Positions 25,413 to 34,845 of a stretch of 64,000 nucleotides of DNA are shown piece by piece (positions within the stretch are counted from its first letter, which is position 1; each line of letters opens with the position of its first letter). The notes beneath the pieces were generated by a model. The model ran no database searches, had not been told where the DNA came from, and saw only the letters and a program-made list of their open reading frames with translations. The position numbers were made by a program, and so were the translations under genes. The stretch spans positions 391,815-455,814 of the forward strand of contig JAHDFP010000002.1 in NCBI GenBank assembly GCA_020628095.1. The letters are read 5' to 3'. This stretch comes from Saprospiraceae bacterium (GTDB taxonomy: Bacteria > Bacteroidota > Bacteroidia > Chitinophagales > Saprospiraceae).

Positions 25413-28232
25413 ATGATGACCAATTATTATAAAAGTCTTATTTGCGCCTCAATGATTTTCTTGTTGGGATTATGTCCTGATAGTCTCTATGGCAGAGCGG
25501 AGGATATCCGAGATTACATAGAGAAAGACATCAGGGAATTGGAGCTGCTTTCTACCGATAGTTATCAGTACAAAACAGAGCTTAATCGCTTACTTACCCT
25601 TTGTAATAATAATTTCAATTCTCTCGATACCACTACTGCCAAGGTCTATCACCTTTTATCGGATTACCATCTGGACAAAAATCATTTTCAGGAAGCTCTG
25701 AAATATCAGAAAAAAGAACTTCATGTCCTAGAGCATGGAACTGATAAAAAGAAAACGGCCGATGCCTATACTAATATGGGTAAGATCTATAAGTGGTTGT
25801 CGGAGTACTATCTATCAGAGGAGGCATATCTCAAAGGACTGGAGTTAAAAAGAAGAATCCCGGATCATACTTTCTTTGAAAATTATGTAGGCTTATGCGA
25901 TGCCTATTCTCAACAAGGGAAATACAACCTCCTTAAGCAATATGCCAACTATGCTCTGGAAGTCGCAAAATCCCCTAATCAATATTGCGAAGCATACTAC
26001 TCTTTGGCCAAAGCTCATCTATATCTAGATCAATATGATAAGGCCAAAGAGATAAGTAAAAGTTTTGAAAATATTGCAACGGACAAAGGGCTAAAGTATA
26101 GTCTGGGTAAGGCATATACTATCCAAGGGTGGATAGAGATCGAAGAGCAAGATGCCATAAGAAAAGAGGGTAAAAAATCAGATTATAGTCGTGCTATAGA
26201 ATATTATAAAAGAGGAATAGAAATGATCAATGCCTCTGACTATAACTACAAGGAGCGTTCGTTAGCCTATGATTATAGCACCCTCAGCAACATCTATCGT
26301 AGGGAGGGCGAATTAGAAAAATCTATAGATTATGGTAAACTCGCTGTCCAAGTAGCAAGTGATTTTTATGGTCGATCTTATCATCAAGATATGGGCAGCC
26401 TCTATGCCAATTTGGCTTCCAAGTATGCTTCGAGATTTTCTATAGAGAGGAGAAAGAGAGAAAAGGAAAAGAAGACATTTGATGACTGTATGGGCTGTAA
26501 GCAGGATTTAGAATCAAGCATCAGATATCAATATGAGGCGATTAGGTGCTTTTTGGGAAAAGAAAAAAAGGAAAGTGAGATACCAAGTTATACTAGAGAA
26601 GATATGTATGGCATCAATCTCAAAAGTCGCTGTATCACTTCTATCACTAATGTGGCTCGTGCTTCTGCACAAATCTACTTTTATCTGGGTAAAGATGAAA
26701 ATGCATTATTAGAAGCAGAGAGAAATATATCCCTAGCAGTTGATCTTATAGATATTATGAGGTCAGAAATGTCCAGCAAAGAAACAAAAATGTTATGGCG
26801 TCGCAGCACTAAAAGTAGATATGATGATGGAGTAACCATCGCGGAGTGGATGGGAGACATCAATAAGATGCTCTATTACATGGAGAAGAGTAAATCCATA
26901 CTCTTGCTAGAAGAGTTAAACCATCAGGAAGCTCTATCTCTTATACCTGAATCATTAGCCAATAGAGAAACCGACCTCAGAGAAAAAATTTCGGATAACA
27001 AAAATAGGACACCTCAGGACTATAACGCCTACAATTCATTTTTGGATTCTTTACAAGGAGCTTATCCAGGATACTACGAATATAAATTTGATACCAAACC
27101 ACCGACGATATCTCAGGTACAAGAAAATATTCTTGACGATTCTACAGCAATAGTCGTGTATTATAGTACATCGGATAGTCTGTATACAATAAACATTACA
27201 AAGTCTGATTCTGAGTTACTAACGCAGAGCACGGAAGGTATTTCGGATTATATTGAGACTTCCTTATCCTATCTTAATAATAAGGATAGTCTAGAATTTC
27301 AGGTCAACTATGATCATTTTCTTGACTTGTCTCATACCCTATATAATAGACTCTTTAGCCCGATCAAAAATAAGAGAAGGAATACCATAGTAATCACTGA
27401 CGGTATGATTGAGTACTTACCCTTTGACATACTGGTCAAGTCTATTACAGAATCAGGAGAACCTAAGTACTTAATCGAGGATCATATATTCAGTCATGCC
27501 AGTTCTATTGCTGTGCTCGAAAAGAAGAAAAAGAGAAAGAAAAGTACTTTCAATAATATGCTGATGGTATGTCCTCAGCGATTCGAGAGTATTGGACTTG
27601 CGCCATTGTCTTACTCCAATAGAGAAATAGAATTTTTGGAAAAAGTTTCTGATACAGAAGTCCTCAACGACGATGAGGCTTCACTCGTTAATTTCAAAAA
27701 AAAATGTGATGACTTTGATGTAATTCATTTTTCGTCGCATAGCGGATTAGATTCAGAAACTAATCAGCCTTGGATAGCTTTTCAGGATTCGCTTATTAGT
27801 CTTAACGAAATCTATAAGCTTAACTTAGGTTCGTCTTTGGTCACCTTGAGCTCATGCAAAAGTTTTGACGGTAACCATAATGCACAAGAAGGGATTAATA
27901 GCTTGGCGCGTGCATTCTTGTTTGCCGATGTATCCGCTGTTGTTGGTAGTCTTTGGAATCTTAATGAGGCTTCTAGTCTCGAGTTATTCAAATCCTTTTA
28001 TACTAACCTCAAGAAAACGGATACTAAGTCAGAAGCGCTTAGACAGGCCAAACTAAAGTTTATCCAAGAGAATCCATATAAGTCACCATACCATTGGGCT
28101 TCTTTAGTCATGATAGGAAATCCAGAAGGATTAGAGCAATCTGTAAGAAGTCCTCTGTATTCGATCTTTTGGACTATTGTTTCTCTTGTTTTAGTATTTC
28201 TCGCATTCTTTTGGCTAAGGCGAAAAGTTTAA
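25413..28232 (+). CDS. Exported TPR-CHAT protease-like protein with C-terminal membrane anchor
   Basis: A 939-residue protein. Signal sequence at about residues 8-27, then TPR helices over about 60-380 (NMGKIYKWLSEYYLSEEAYLKGLELK is a clear unit, quoted in part: YLSEEAYLKGLELK). A linker leads to a C-terminal caspase-like CHAT domain (about 620-900) with the dyad His776 in HFSSHSGLD and Cys815 in LSSCKSFDG, plus GSLWNLNE and HWASLVMIG. A final membrane helix (about 912-933) ends in RRKV. So the TPR and CHAT parts should face the periplasm. Third gene of an operon with an ECF sigma factor and a TPR anti-sigma-like protein; a protease acting on that protein is the natural guess. Confidence 0.92.
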   Translation: MMTNYYKSLICASMIFLLGLCPDSLYGRAEDIRDYIEKDIRELELLSTDSYQYKTELNRLLTLCNNNFNSLDTTTAKVYHLLSDYHLDKNHFQEALKYQKKELHVLEHGTDKKKTADAYTNMGKIYKWLSEYYLSEEAYLKGLELKRRIPDHTFFENYVGLCDAYSQQGKYNLLKQYANYALEVAKSPNQYCEAYYSLAKAHLYLDQYDKAKEISKSFENIATDKGLKYSLGKAYTIQGWIEIEEQDAIRKEGKKSDYSRAIEYYKRGIEMINASDYNYKERSLAYDYSTLSNIYRREGELEKSIDYGKLAVQVASDFYGRSYHQDMGSLYANLASKYASRFSIERRKREKEKKTFDDCMGCKQDLESSIRYQYEAIRCFLGKEKKESEIPSYTREDMYGINLKSRCITSITNVARASAQIYFYLGKDENALLEAERNISLAVDLIDIMRSEMSSKETKMLWRRSTKSRYDDGVTIAEWMGDINKMLYYMEKSKSILLLEELNHQEALSLIPESLANRETDLREKISDNKNRTPQDYNAYNSFLDSLQGAYPGYYEYKFDTKPPTISQVQENILDDSTAIVVYYSTSDSLYTINITKSDSELLTQSTEGISDYIETSLSYLNNKDSLEFQVNYDHFLDLSHTLYNRLFSPIKNKRRNTIVITDGMIEYLPFDILVKSITESGEPKYLIEDHIFSHASSIAVLEKKKKRKKSTFNNMLMVCPQRFESIGLAPLSYSNREIEFLEKVSDTEVLNDDEASLVNFKKKCDDFDVIHFSSHSGLDSETNQPWIAFQDSLISLNEIYKLNLGSSLVTLSSCKSFDGNHNAQEGINSLARAFLFADVSAVVGSLWNLNEASSLELFKSFYTNLKKTDTKSEALRQAKLKFIQENPYKSPYHWASLVMIGNPEGLEQSVRSPLYSIFWTIVSLVLVFLAFFWLRRKV

Positions 28233-28249
28233 ACGCTTAACCCAAAACA

Positions 28250-30007
28250 TTATTTGAACCAAATCCAAATACCTAATACACAAAGTATTAGAATCACAGT
28301 AAACACAAATTCGCCACTTTTGAATACACTCTTTTCTGAAGATTCTCTCTTGGAGAACACCAGATTTTCGTCTAATACCTTCGATGATTTTTGTGTCATA
28401 AGACTAACCAAGATCATAATAGCTGAACAGACGACAAAAAGAAAAATGGCATAATGCAAGAAATTCATGGTAACAAGCGCATCTAGTATAGAACCATCTG
28501 TTAGAAGTGGTCCTTCTCCATTTTTGAGACGTAATTCGCCCATAAACTGTAATACGAGTCTTCCAATACCCAGCACAAATCCAGTCCAAAGAGCCGCTAA
28601 AGCACCTTTGCCATTAATCTGCTTAAAGAATATACCTAATAAGAAAGCTGCGGCTATCGGCGGCGATATATAGGCTTGGACACTTTGTAGATAGGTAAAT
28701 AAGCCTCCACCTTCTGTTAGTTGGCGCATGACGGGTATCCACATTAATCCTATGACAACTAAGACCCCTGTTGCTATTCTACCGACATTGACTAATTCTT
28801 TTTCGCTTGCAAGTGGCTTCCATTTTTTGTAAAAGTCAAATGTAAATAGGGTAGAAGTAGAATTAAATACAGACGATAAGGAGCTCATCAAAGCCGCCAG
28901 AAACCCTGCCACAACCAATCCCCTAAAACCAACTGGTAATACCCTCAACACAAGAGCTGGAAGTGCAACATCTTTGGTTGCCGTTACTTCTCCGGTCACA
29001 GGATTGGTTATTTCGAATAAGCCAGGAAATTCGTCTACTGATAGGGAGTACGCTATAACACCAGGAATAACGAATAAGAATAGCGGAAGTAACTTGAGAA
29101 AACCACCGAAAATAGTTCCTTTTCTAGCTTCCGATATGTTTCTAGCCGCCAAGACACGCTGTACGATAAACTGATCTGTACACCAATACCATATACCCAA
29201 TATAGGTGCACCCAATAGTATGGCTGTCCAAGGATACTTTTCGCTATTGCCCCATAGACTTAGATATTGTGAGCCCGTCGAGGGCTGGCTTAACCCCTCC
29301 TGACCTGCAGCGATGGCCTCTTTAAATCGACTAATATCTCTTTCTGCACCGACATTGATAGCGTCTACCATATTCTCCCATCCACCTATGGCTTGCAATC
29401 CAAAATAGGTCACGGCAATACCTCCAAGAATAAAAATGAGTGCTTGTATCATGTCGGTATATATGACCGCCTTAAGCCCTCCAAAGACGGTATACAAACC
29501 AGTAGCAAGTACTACGACCAAGGCACCAATCCAAAATGGAATACCTAAGAGGGCCTCGAATACCATAGCCCCTGCAAAAATGGTGAACGAAATCTTGGTT
29601 AGTACATAAGAAATAATAGAAATAAGCGAAAGATAGGTACGCGCTCCAGAATTATATCTTTTCTCTAAGAACTCGGGCATCGTGTATACCCCTGATTTCA
29701 TATAGAAAGGCACAAATACCCAGCCCAATAATAATAATATCAAGGCCGCTAGTATTTCAAATTGCGCCTCTGGAAATAGTCCATTAGCTCCAGATCCTGC
29801 CAGACCTATGAGGTGCTCCGATCCTATATTACTCGCGAATAAAGATGCACCAATGGCAAACCATCCAAGACTCCTACCTCCAAGAAAGTAGTTCGTCGAA
29901 TTGGCACCAGATTTTTCTTTCTTAGTGACCCACCAGGCGATCCCAAATATTATAGTAAAATAGAAAGCAATAATCGCATAATCAGCAAAGTCAAGAGTAT
30001 GAACCAT
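28250..30007 (-). CDS. Sodium:solute symporter (SSS family, SglT-like)
   Basis: A 585-residue inner-membrane transporter with about 14 hydrophobic helices. N-terminal FADYAIIAFYFTIIFGIAWW is helix 1, followed by NYFLGGRSLGWFAIGASLFASNI (quoted in parts: YFLGGRSLGW and ASNIGSEHLIG), typical of SSS sugar transporters. The sodium site helices include the GLKAVIYTDMIQ segment. Start chosen at ATG 30007; a TTG two codons upstream is also possible. The protein probably imports a sugar or sugar-like solute with Na+. Convergent with the CHAT gene (17-nt gap). Substrate unknown. Confidence 0.92.
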   Translation of the reverse strand: MVHTLDFADYAIIAFYFTIIFGIAWWVTKKEKSGANSTNYFLGGRSLGWFAIGASLFASNIGSEHLIGLAGSGANGLFPEAQFEILAALILLLLGWVFVPFYMKSGVYTMPEFLEKRYNSGARTYLSLISIISYVLTKISFTIFAGAMVFEALLGIPFWIGALVVVLATGLYTVFGGLKAVIYTDMIQALIFILGGIAVTYFGLQAIGGWENMVDAINVGAERDISRFKEAIAAGQEGLSQPSTGSQYLSLWGNSEKYPWTAILLGAPILGIWYWCTDQFIVQRVLAARNISEARKGTIFGGFLKLLPLFLFVIPGVIAYSLSVDEFPGLFEITNPVTGEVTATKDVALPALVLRVLPVGFRGLVVAGFLAALMSSLSSVFNSTSTLFTFDFYKKWKPLASEKELVNVGRIATGVLVVIGLMWIPVMRQLTEGGGLFTYLQSVQAYISPPIAAAFLLGIFFKQINGKGALAALWTGFVLGIGRLVLQFMGELRLKNGEGPLLTDGSILDALVTMNFLHYAIFLFVVCSAIMILVSLMTQKSSKVLDENLVFSKRESSEKSVFKSGEFVFTVILILCVLGIWIWFK

Positions 30008-30153
30008 GGTCAACGTTTTATCTTAATAGATTATATAAGGTTTTCGTTTATTTGGTCATTAATATAGGAATAGCTTAGTGTAAAACAGACAATTTATTCT
30101 GTAAATATTTGAGATACGTTCTAAAATAATGTGGATAATAAAAACTACACTTC

Positions 30154-33100
30154 CTATTGAGATATGTTATTATCGGATTGCTTAGGTAATGTAAAATGAA
30201 ATGAACTACCAACGCCAACCTTTGACTCTATCCAGATTTTTCCTCCGTGAGACTCGATTATTTTTTTGCAGATGGCAAGTCCCATTCCCGTACCATCAAA
30301 ACTAGAGGAATGCGCCACACGTTTGAAGATTTCGAATACTTTTTCCTTTTGTTCTTCTGGGATACCGATACCGTTATCTTTTATAACGAATATGGCATGC
30401 CGATCTGAGTCTTCCGTGGTTATTTCTATATGCGGATGCCTTGTTTCTGGTACAAATTTGATGGCATTAGCAAGTATATTTTGAATGACACGAGAGACCT
30501 TTAGTTCGTCACAATAGATTTCTGGTATTAAGTGATTTACATCGATTTGGACATTTTTTTCTTTTATTACTGCGTCCAATTGTTTTATGACTTGATCGAT
30601 GATAACTCGAGGGTCTTTATTTTTTTTGACTAATTTATCAGAGTTAATCTTAGAATAGGAAAGCATATCATCCACTAGATCGTGCAACCTTTTAGCACTA
30701 TTTTCTATGTGATCTAGATAGTCCCCTTCTCTTGGATTGAGTCGGCCGACTAACTTCTTTTTGAGCAATCCGATGTATGAGCTGATAGTGCGCATAGGCG
30801 ATTTCAGGTCGTGAGATGCTGCGTGCGCAAATTGCTCTAGCTTCATATTACTCTGAATATAATTCTGCAGCTTTTCGTTCTTAGTTTTTAGCTCGTGGGT
30901 TCTTTCCTTTACTACAGATTCTAGTTGTTTGTTATAAGCGGCAATACGCTTTTCGCGATATCGGAAATAGAAATATGTCAGTAATAAGAAGCATATTATA
31001 CACTGTGCAATGAACCACCATTGCTGCCAGAAGTAAGGCAGCACATTAATCTTTAGATTTTTGTTCTTATATATAGTGCCTTTACTGTCATTAGCCTTTA
31101 TTGAGAGTTCGTAATTTCCAGGTTTTAGGCTTGTTATGGCGATAGCATTTTCATTATTTAGTTCTACCCACTCGTCTATAAGGTTGGTTATTTTGTACTG
31201 GAAATTATATCGGTACGGATTGAGGTAATCTGGTATTGCAAAATCTATTCTTATGTTTTTGTGATTTTGTGTAAGAGTCAGCTTTTCCGTCTGCTCTATG
31301 TTAGATGTAAGGATGGGGGCTCCTAGATACTCATCACGTTGGTTGACAAGTACGGATTCATTGGCTATGGTGAGGTTGGTAAAGATTATTCTATCTAGAG
31401 AATCTTTGGGGAGTAATTCTTCTGGTTGGAATCTGTTGATACCGTCTGTTCCACCGAAATAGATATTTCCACTATCATCACAATAACTAGACTTAACAAG
31501 TAACTCACTTACAATACCATCGAAAGCATTGAAATTAGATAACCTATGACTACCACTATCATAGTAGTGTAGTCCGCTACTAGAAGAGAACCAAATGTTA
31601 TCATTTTTATCGCCAACGATGGATAATATATCCGAAGTGATAGACGAGTGCAGTAGTTCGTTATAATAGAAACTATCTTCTGTTATGTTATAGCGTTGTA
31701 CACCAGTAATACTTGCTATCCAGATATTATCATCTACGAGTTCTATATCTTTTATAATATTATTAAGAAGTCCTTTACTTTTTTGATCAAATCCTAAGTT
31801 GCCGTCGGTATCTATAAAGACCTTGGTCAAACCACCGCCAGTAAATGAAGCCCAAGCATCACCTTTTTTGTCTACAACAATGTCGAATACATTTCCGCCA
31901 CTTAGCGCAGGGTTGTCTTTAGATAACAAAGTTTTTTCCTCTCCTGTCTTTGGATTATACACGAGAAGACCCTGATGTGTGCTTACCCATAGGTTGTCCT
32001 TTAGTTGTTTGATGTCCCAGATTATATTTCTTTTGTTGTTGTTACTTAGGAATTTGGGCTTGTACTTTTTGATATTATAGGAAGGGTAATTATCTATAGA
32101 GTATATAATACCATCGTACGTCCCTATCCACAAAGTACCTTCCTCATTTTGCGATATTGCAAATACGGAACCATTAGATTTTGAATATTTATCAAGGATT
32201 ACTTTTTCTATAAGGTTAAATTCAGAGTCGAATACCACCAAACCCTTGTCACCTCCGAGCCAAATCCTATTTTGTCTATCGACATGAATTGCTTGAATAG
32301 AAAAGCTGTTTTTTAGGCAAAAAGACTCCAGGTTTTTATTGGTGGCGCCTTCTAAATTGTGCAAGAGCTTGAATAGTCCACTGGTCGTAGAAAACCATAT
32401 TATACCATTTTGATCTTTAGTAATGTAGTGTCCTCTTTCTATATCTAGATCAAATTTTGGGTCATAACAGACTGTATTAAGGGCGGGAAGTTTTTTCTTG
32501 CTGAATATTTCGTGATCTATTATTTTAAGTCCTCGGCTAGTGCTCAAGATTAAAAAATCATCCTTTATAAATCCAAAGGAATGAATCTGGAAATTAATAT
32601 CATCTGGAAACAGCTTGTGGTATACAAATTCTATGGATTGATCTTTGCAATTAAGAATCCCTTCTTTTATAGGGAATCTAATTTCCACTAAGTTGCCATC
32701 ATATGGATGGGTCCATATTCTTCCCAACTGATCCTCGAAAAAATCAAAAAAGCAACCACTGCCGATTGTATTCTTAGCACCAGAATTTAGTCTTCTGAAT
32801 TTAATATTGCCCTCAGATGACATGTCTACTATGGATATTCCACCGGCCCATGTACTTACCCAAATGTTGCCCTTAGAGTCCTCAAAGATAGATTCTACCG
32901 AATAGCGGCAAAGAGAATTTGGATCCGTTTCGTCATAGGTGTATACATCGAAATCGTTAGTTTTCTTATTGTATAATGCAAGACCGCCTTGAGTGCCTAT
33001 CCATATTCGATTTTTGGAATCAATAAGAAAGGCACTTACATTATTATGAGGTATGCTTCTAGGATTATCGGGAGAATGTTTGTATTGTACGAAGGTGTCA

Positions 33101-33453
33101 TCCATGTTTTTGACACATAATCCATTACGAGTAGCTACCCATAACCTATTGTCATCTGCTTGATGTAGTGAGAGGGTGTTATTGTAGACTAATGATGTTG
33201 AATCCTTCGGATTAGACTTGAAATGCTTAATGTTTTTTCCATCTATTCTATCCAGTCCGCTACTGGTAGCAATCCATATATAACCTTGGTTATCTTGTAG
33301 GGTATAGTTGACAAAATTAGAGGATATACCGTCATAAGATGTCAATCTATCATAGATCGAATTAAGGTCTAACTGACCTTGTAATTCGTGTTGCGAACTC
33401 CCTGTCAACAAGAAAAGAAAACAAGTCCAATAGATATTGCAAAAACGCATCAT
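30154..33453 (-). CDS. Propeller-sensor histidine kinase (Reg_prop/Y_Y_Y, no receiver or HTH)
   Basis: A 1099-residue membrane sensor kinase. Signal peptide at 1-25, then about 14 two-component-regulator propeller blades (repeated units such as GYIWIATSSGLDRID, NRIWIGTQGGLALYN, GTLWIGTYDG) to about residue 690, a Y_Y_Y domain (about 715-785), one membrane helix near 800, a coiled-coil linker, a HisKA domain with phospho-acceptor His881 in ASHDLKSP, and a HATPase domain (DNGIGIPE, GTGMGLAI). Hybrid Bacteroidota HTCS proteins normally continue with a receiver and AraC domain; this one stops after the ATPase. No response-regulator gene is adjacent, so the partner is elsewhere. Ligand likely extracellular. 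Confidence 0.93.
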   Translation of the reverse strand: MMRFCNIYWTCFLFLLTGSSQHELQGQLDLNSIYDRLTSYDGISSNFVNYTLQDNQGYIWIATSSGLDRIDGKNIKHFKSNPKDSTSLVYNNTLSLHQADDNRLWVATRNGLCVKNMDDTFVQYKHSPDNPRSIPHNNVSAFLIDSKNRIWIGTQGGLALYNKKTNDFDVYTYDETDPNSLCRYSVESIFEDSKGNIWVSTWAGGISIVDMSSEGNIKFRRLNSGAKNTIGSGCFFDFFEDQLGRIWTHPYDGNLVEIRFPIKEGILNCKDQSIEFVYHKLFPDDINFQIHSFGFIKDDFLILSTSRGLKIIDHEIFSKKKLPALNTVCYDPKFDLDIERGHYITKDQNGIIWFSTTSGLFKLLHNLEGATNKNLESFCLKNSFSIQAIHVDRQNRIWLGGDKGLVVFDSEFNLIEKVILDKYSKSNGSVFAISQNEEGTLWIGTYDGIIYSIDNYPSYNIKKYKPKFLSNNNKRNIIWDIKQLKDNLWVSTHQGLLVYNPKTGEEKTLLSKDNPALSGGNVFDIVVDKKGDAWASFTGGGLTKVFIDTDGNLGFDQKSKGLLNNIIKDIELVDDNIWIASITGVQRYNITEDSFYYNELLHSSITSDILSIVGDKNDNIWFSSSSGLHYYDSGSHRLSNFNAFDGIVSELLVKSSYCDDSGNIYFGGTDGINRFQPEELLPKDSLDRIIFTNLTIANESVLVNQRDEYLGAPILTSNIEQTEKLTLTQNHKNIRIDFAIPDYLNPYRYNFQYKITNLIDEWVELNNENAIAITSLKPGNYELSIKANDSKGTIYKNKNLKINVLPYFWQQWWFIAQCIICFLLLTYFYFRYREKRIAAYNKQLESVVKERTHELKTKNEKLQNYIQSNMKLEQFAHAASHDLKSPMRTISSYIGLLKKKLVGRLNPREGDYLDHIENSAKRLHDLVDDMLSYSKINSDKLVKKNKDPRVIIDQVIKQLDAVIKEKNVQIDVNHLIPEIYCDELKVSRVIQNILANAIKFVPETRHPHIEITTEDSDRHAIFVIKDNGIGIPEEQKEKVFEIFKRVAHSSSFDGTGMGLAICKKIIESHGGKIWIESKVGVGSSFHFTLPKQSDNNISQ

Positions 33454-33627
33454 ATATTAAAGCCAAAGACTATTCCTCTTACCTTTGTTTTCTGTCTTGA
33501 TCTTTACATTTTTAGGGTAGTTAATAATAAAGAATATTCTGATCAAAATGTCAAAAAGTAGGGTATATCCTTATTATAATACGTGTTTATATTTTCCATT
33601 TTGTTACTTTGCTATTCAGGATAATAT

Positions 33628-34833
33628 ATGGTAATCTTCTTCCAAGGTCTGGTGTTAGTATCTATTTTTTTTCTGATCTATACCTATCTGATTTATCCTA
33701 TGGTGATGAAGTGGTTGACCCTTGGTAAGAAAGAAGATAATGATACATACCAATTCTCAGACACGTCTTTACCTCATGTTATGGTACTTATGGCCGCACA
33801 TAATGAGGAGCAAGTTATTAGTGAGAAAATAAAGTCCTTAATTGCGCAGGATTATCCTCAGGACAAATTTTCTATATATATAGGATCGGACCAATCATCG
33901 GATGATACTAATAAAATCATATCCGAATATGCCGAGAGATTTAATCAGATTAAGTTTTTTCCTTTTCCAGATAGAAGCGGTAAGCCAGAGACGATCAATA
34001 AATTGGTACGAATCATAGAGGAGAAAATGCCGAGGACAAATAACCTTGTTTTCCTTATGACAGATGCCAGTGTTATAATGGATAAGGATGTTACATATCA
34101 GCTTGTCAGGCATTTCAAAAATGAAAACATCGGACTGGTCGATGCCAATATGAAATATCGTGGGATGAAATCAGATGGTATATCACAGCCCGAAGATGAT
34201 TATATCAGTTCTGAGGTGACATTAAAAAATAATGAATACAAAATCACGGGTCAGATGGTGGGACCCTTTGGAGGATGTTATGCACTTAGATCTACTTTGT
34301 ATCCCTTTGTTCCATCTTATCATCTGGTGGACGATTTTTATATAGCGCTCCATGTAGTTGATAAGGGTGCGCAAGTCAGAAATGAATTGAACGCCGTATG
34401 TTACGAACCCGTCTCTCATACATTAACTCAGGAGTACAAAAGAAAGAAACGTATATCTACAGGTAATTTTCAAAATTTGTTCGCCTTCAAGAATTTACTC
34501 AATCCTTTTTCAAAATTTGGTATAATATATATATCGCATAAGGTGCTCAGATGGTTGGGGCCATTCTGGATACTTGGTATTATTCTGGGATCATTTTATT
34601 TAATGTATCAGGGGTTTCTGTTTTATAAGATTGTCTTCTTTCTTATGATGATATGGTTATTGGCAATCCCCTTATGTGATTTTTTACTGTCTAAGCTACG
34701 TGTTCATATCGGAGCTTTGAGGAAAATCACATATTTCAATTATATGAATCTGGCGCTATTGCACGGTTTTTTCAATTATCTAAAGGGAGTAGATATAGCG
34801 ATCTGGGATCGGACAGAAAGGGCGGTCGATTAA
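33628..34833 (+). CDS. Membrane glycosyltransferase family 2
   Basis: A 401-residue processive-type GT2. An N-terminal membrane helix (about 3-25) is followed by the GT-A domain: VLMAAHNEEQVI, YIGSDQSSDDT (nucleotide-sugar site), MTDASVIMD with the DxD-like metal site, DDFYIALHVVDKG (acceptor Asp) and RKKRISTGN in place of QxxRW. Two or three membrane helices follow (about 305-365). This is the layout of cellulose- or polyGlcNAc-synthase-like enzymes that build a cell-surface polysaccharide. No other polysaccharide genes adjoin. A -7-like box TTACTTTG lies about 18-25 nt before the ATG. Confidence 0.9.
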   Translation: MVIFFQGLVLVSIFFLIYTYLIYPMVMKWLTLGKKEDNDTYQFSDTSLPHVMVLMAAHNEEQVISEKIKSLIAQDYPQDKFSIYIGSDQSSDDTNKIISEYAERFNQIKFFPFPDRSGKPETINKLVRIIEEKMPRTNNLVFLMTDASVIMDKDVTYQLVRHFKNENIGLVDANMKYRGMKSDGISQPEDDYISSEVTLKNNEYKITGQMVGPFGGCYALRSTLYPFVPSYHLVDDFYIALHVVDKGAQVRNELNAVCYEPVSHTLTQEYKRKKRISTGNFQNLFAFKNLLNPFSKFGIIYISHKVLRWLGPFWILGIILGSFYLMYQGFLFYKIVFFLMMIWLLAIPLCDFLLSKLRVHIGALRKITYFNYMNLALLHGFFNYLKGVDIAIWDRTERAVD

Positions 34834-34845
34834 GGAATTACCGGA

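Noticed and set aside
24100-28232. Type III-E CRISPR (Craspase) locus
   Set aside because: No Cas effector, Csx30/31 or repeat array is present; only the sigma/CHAT logic is similar.
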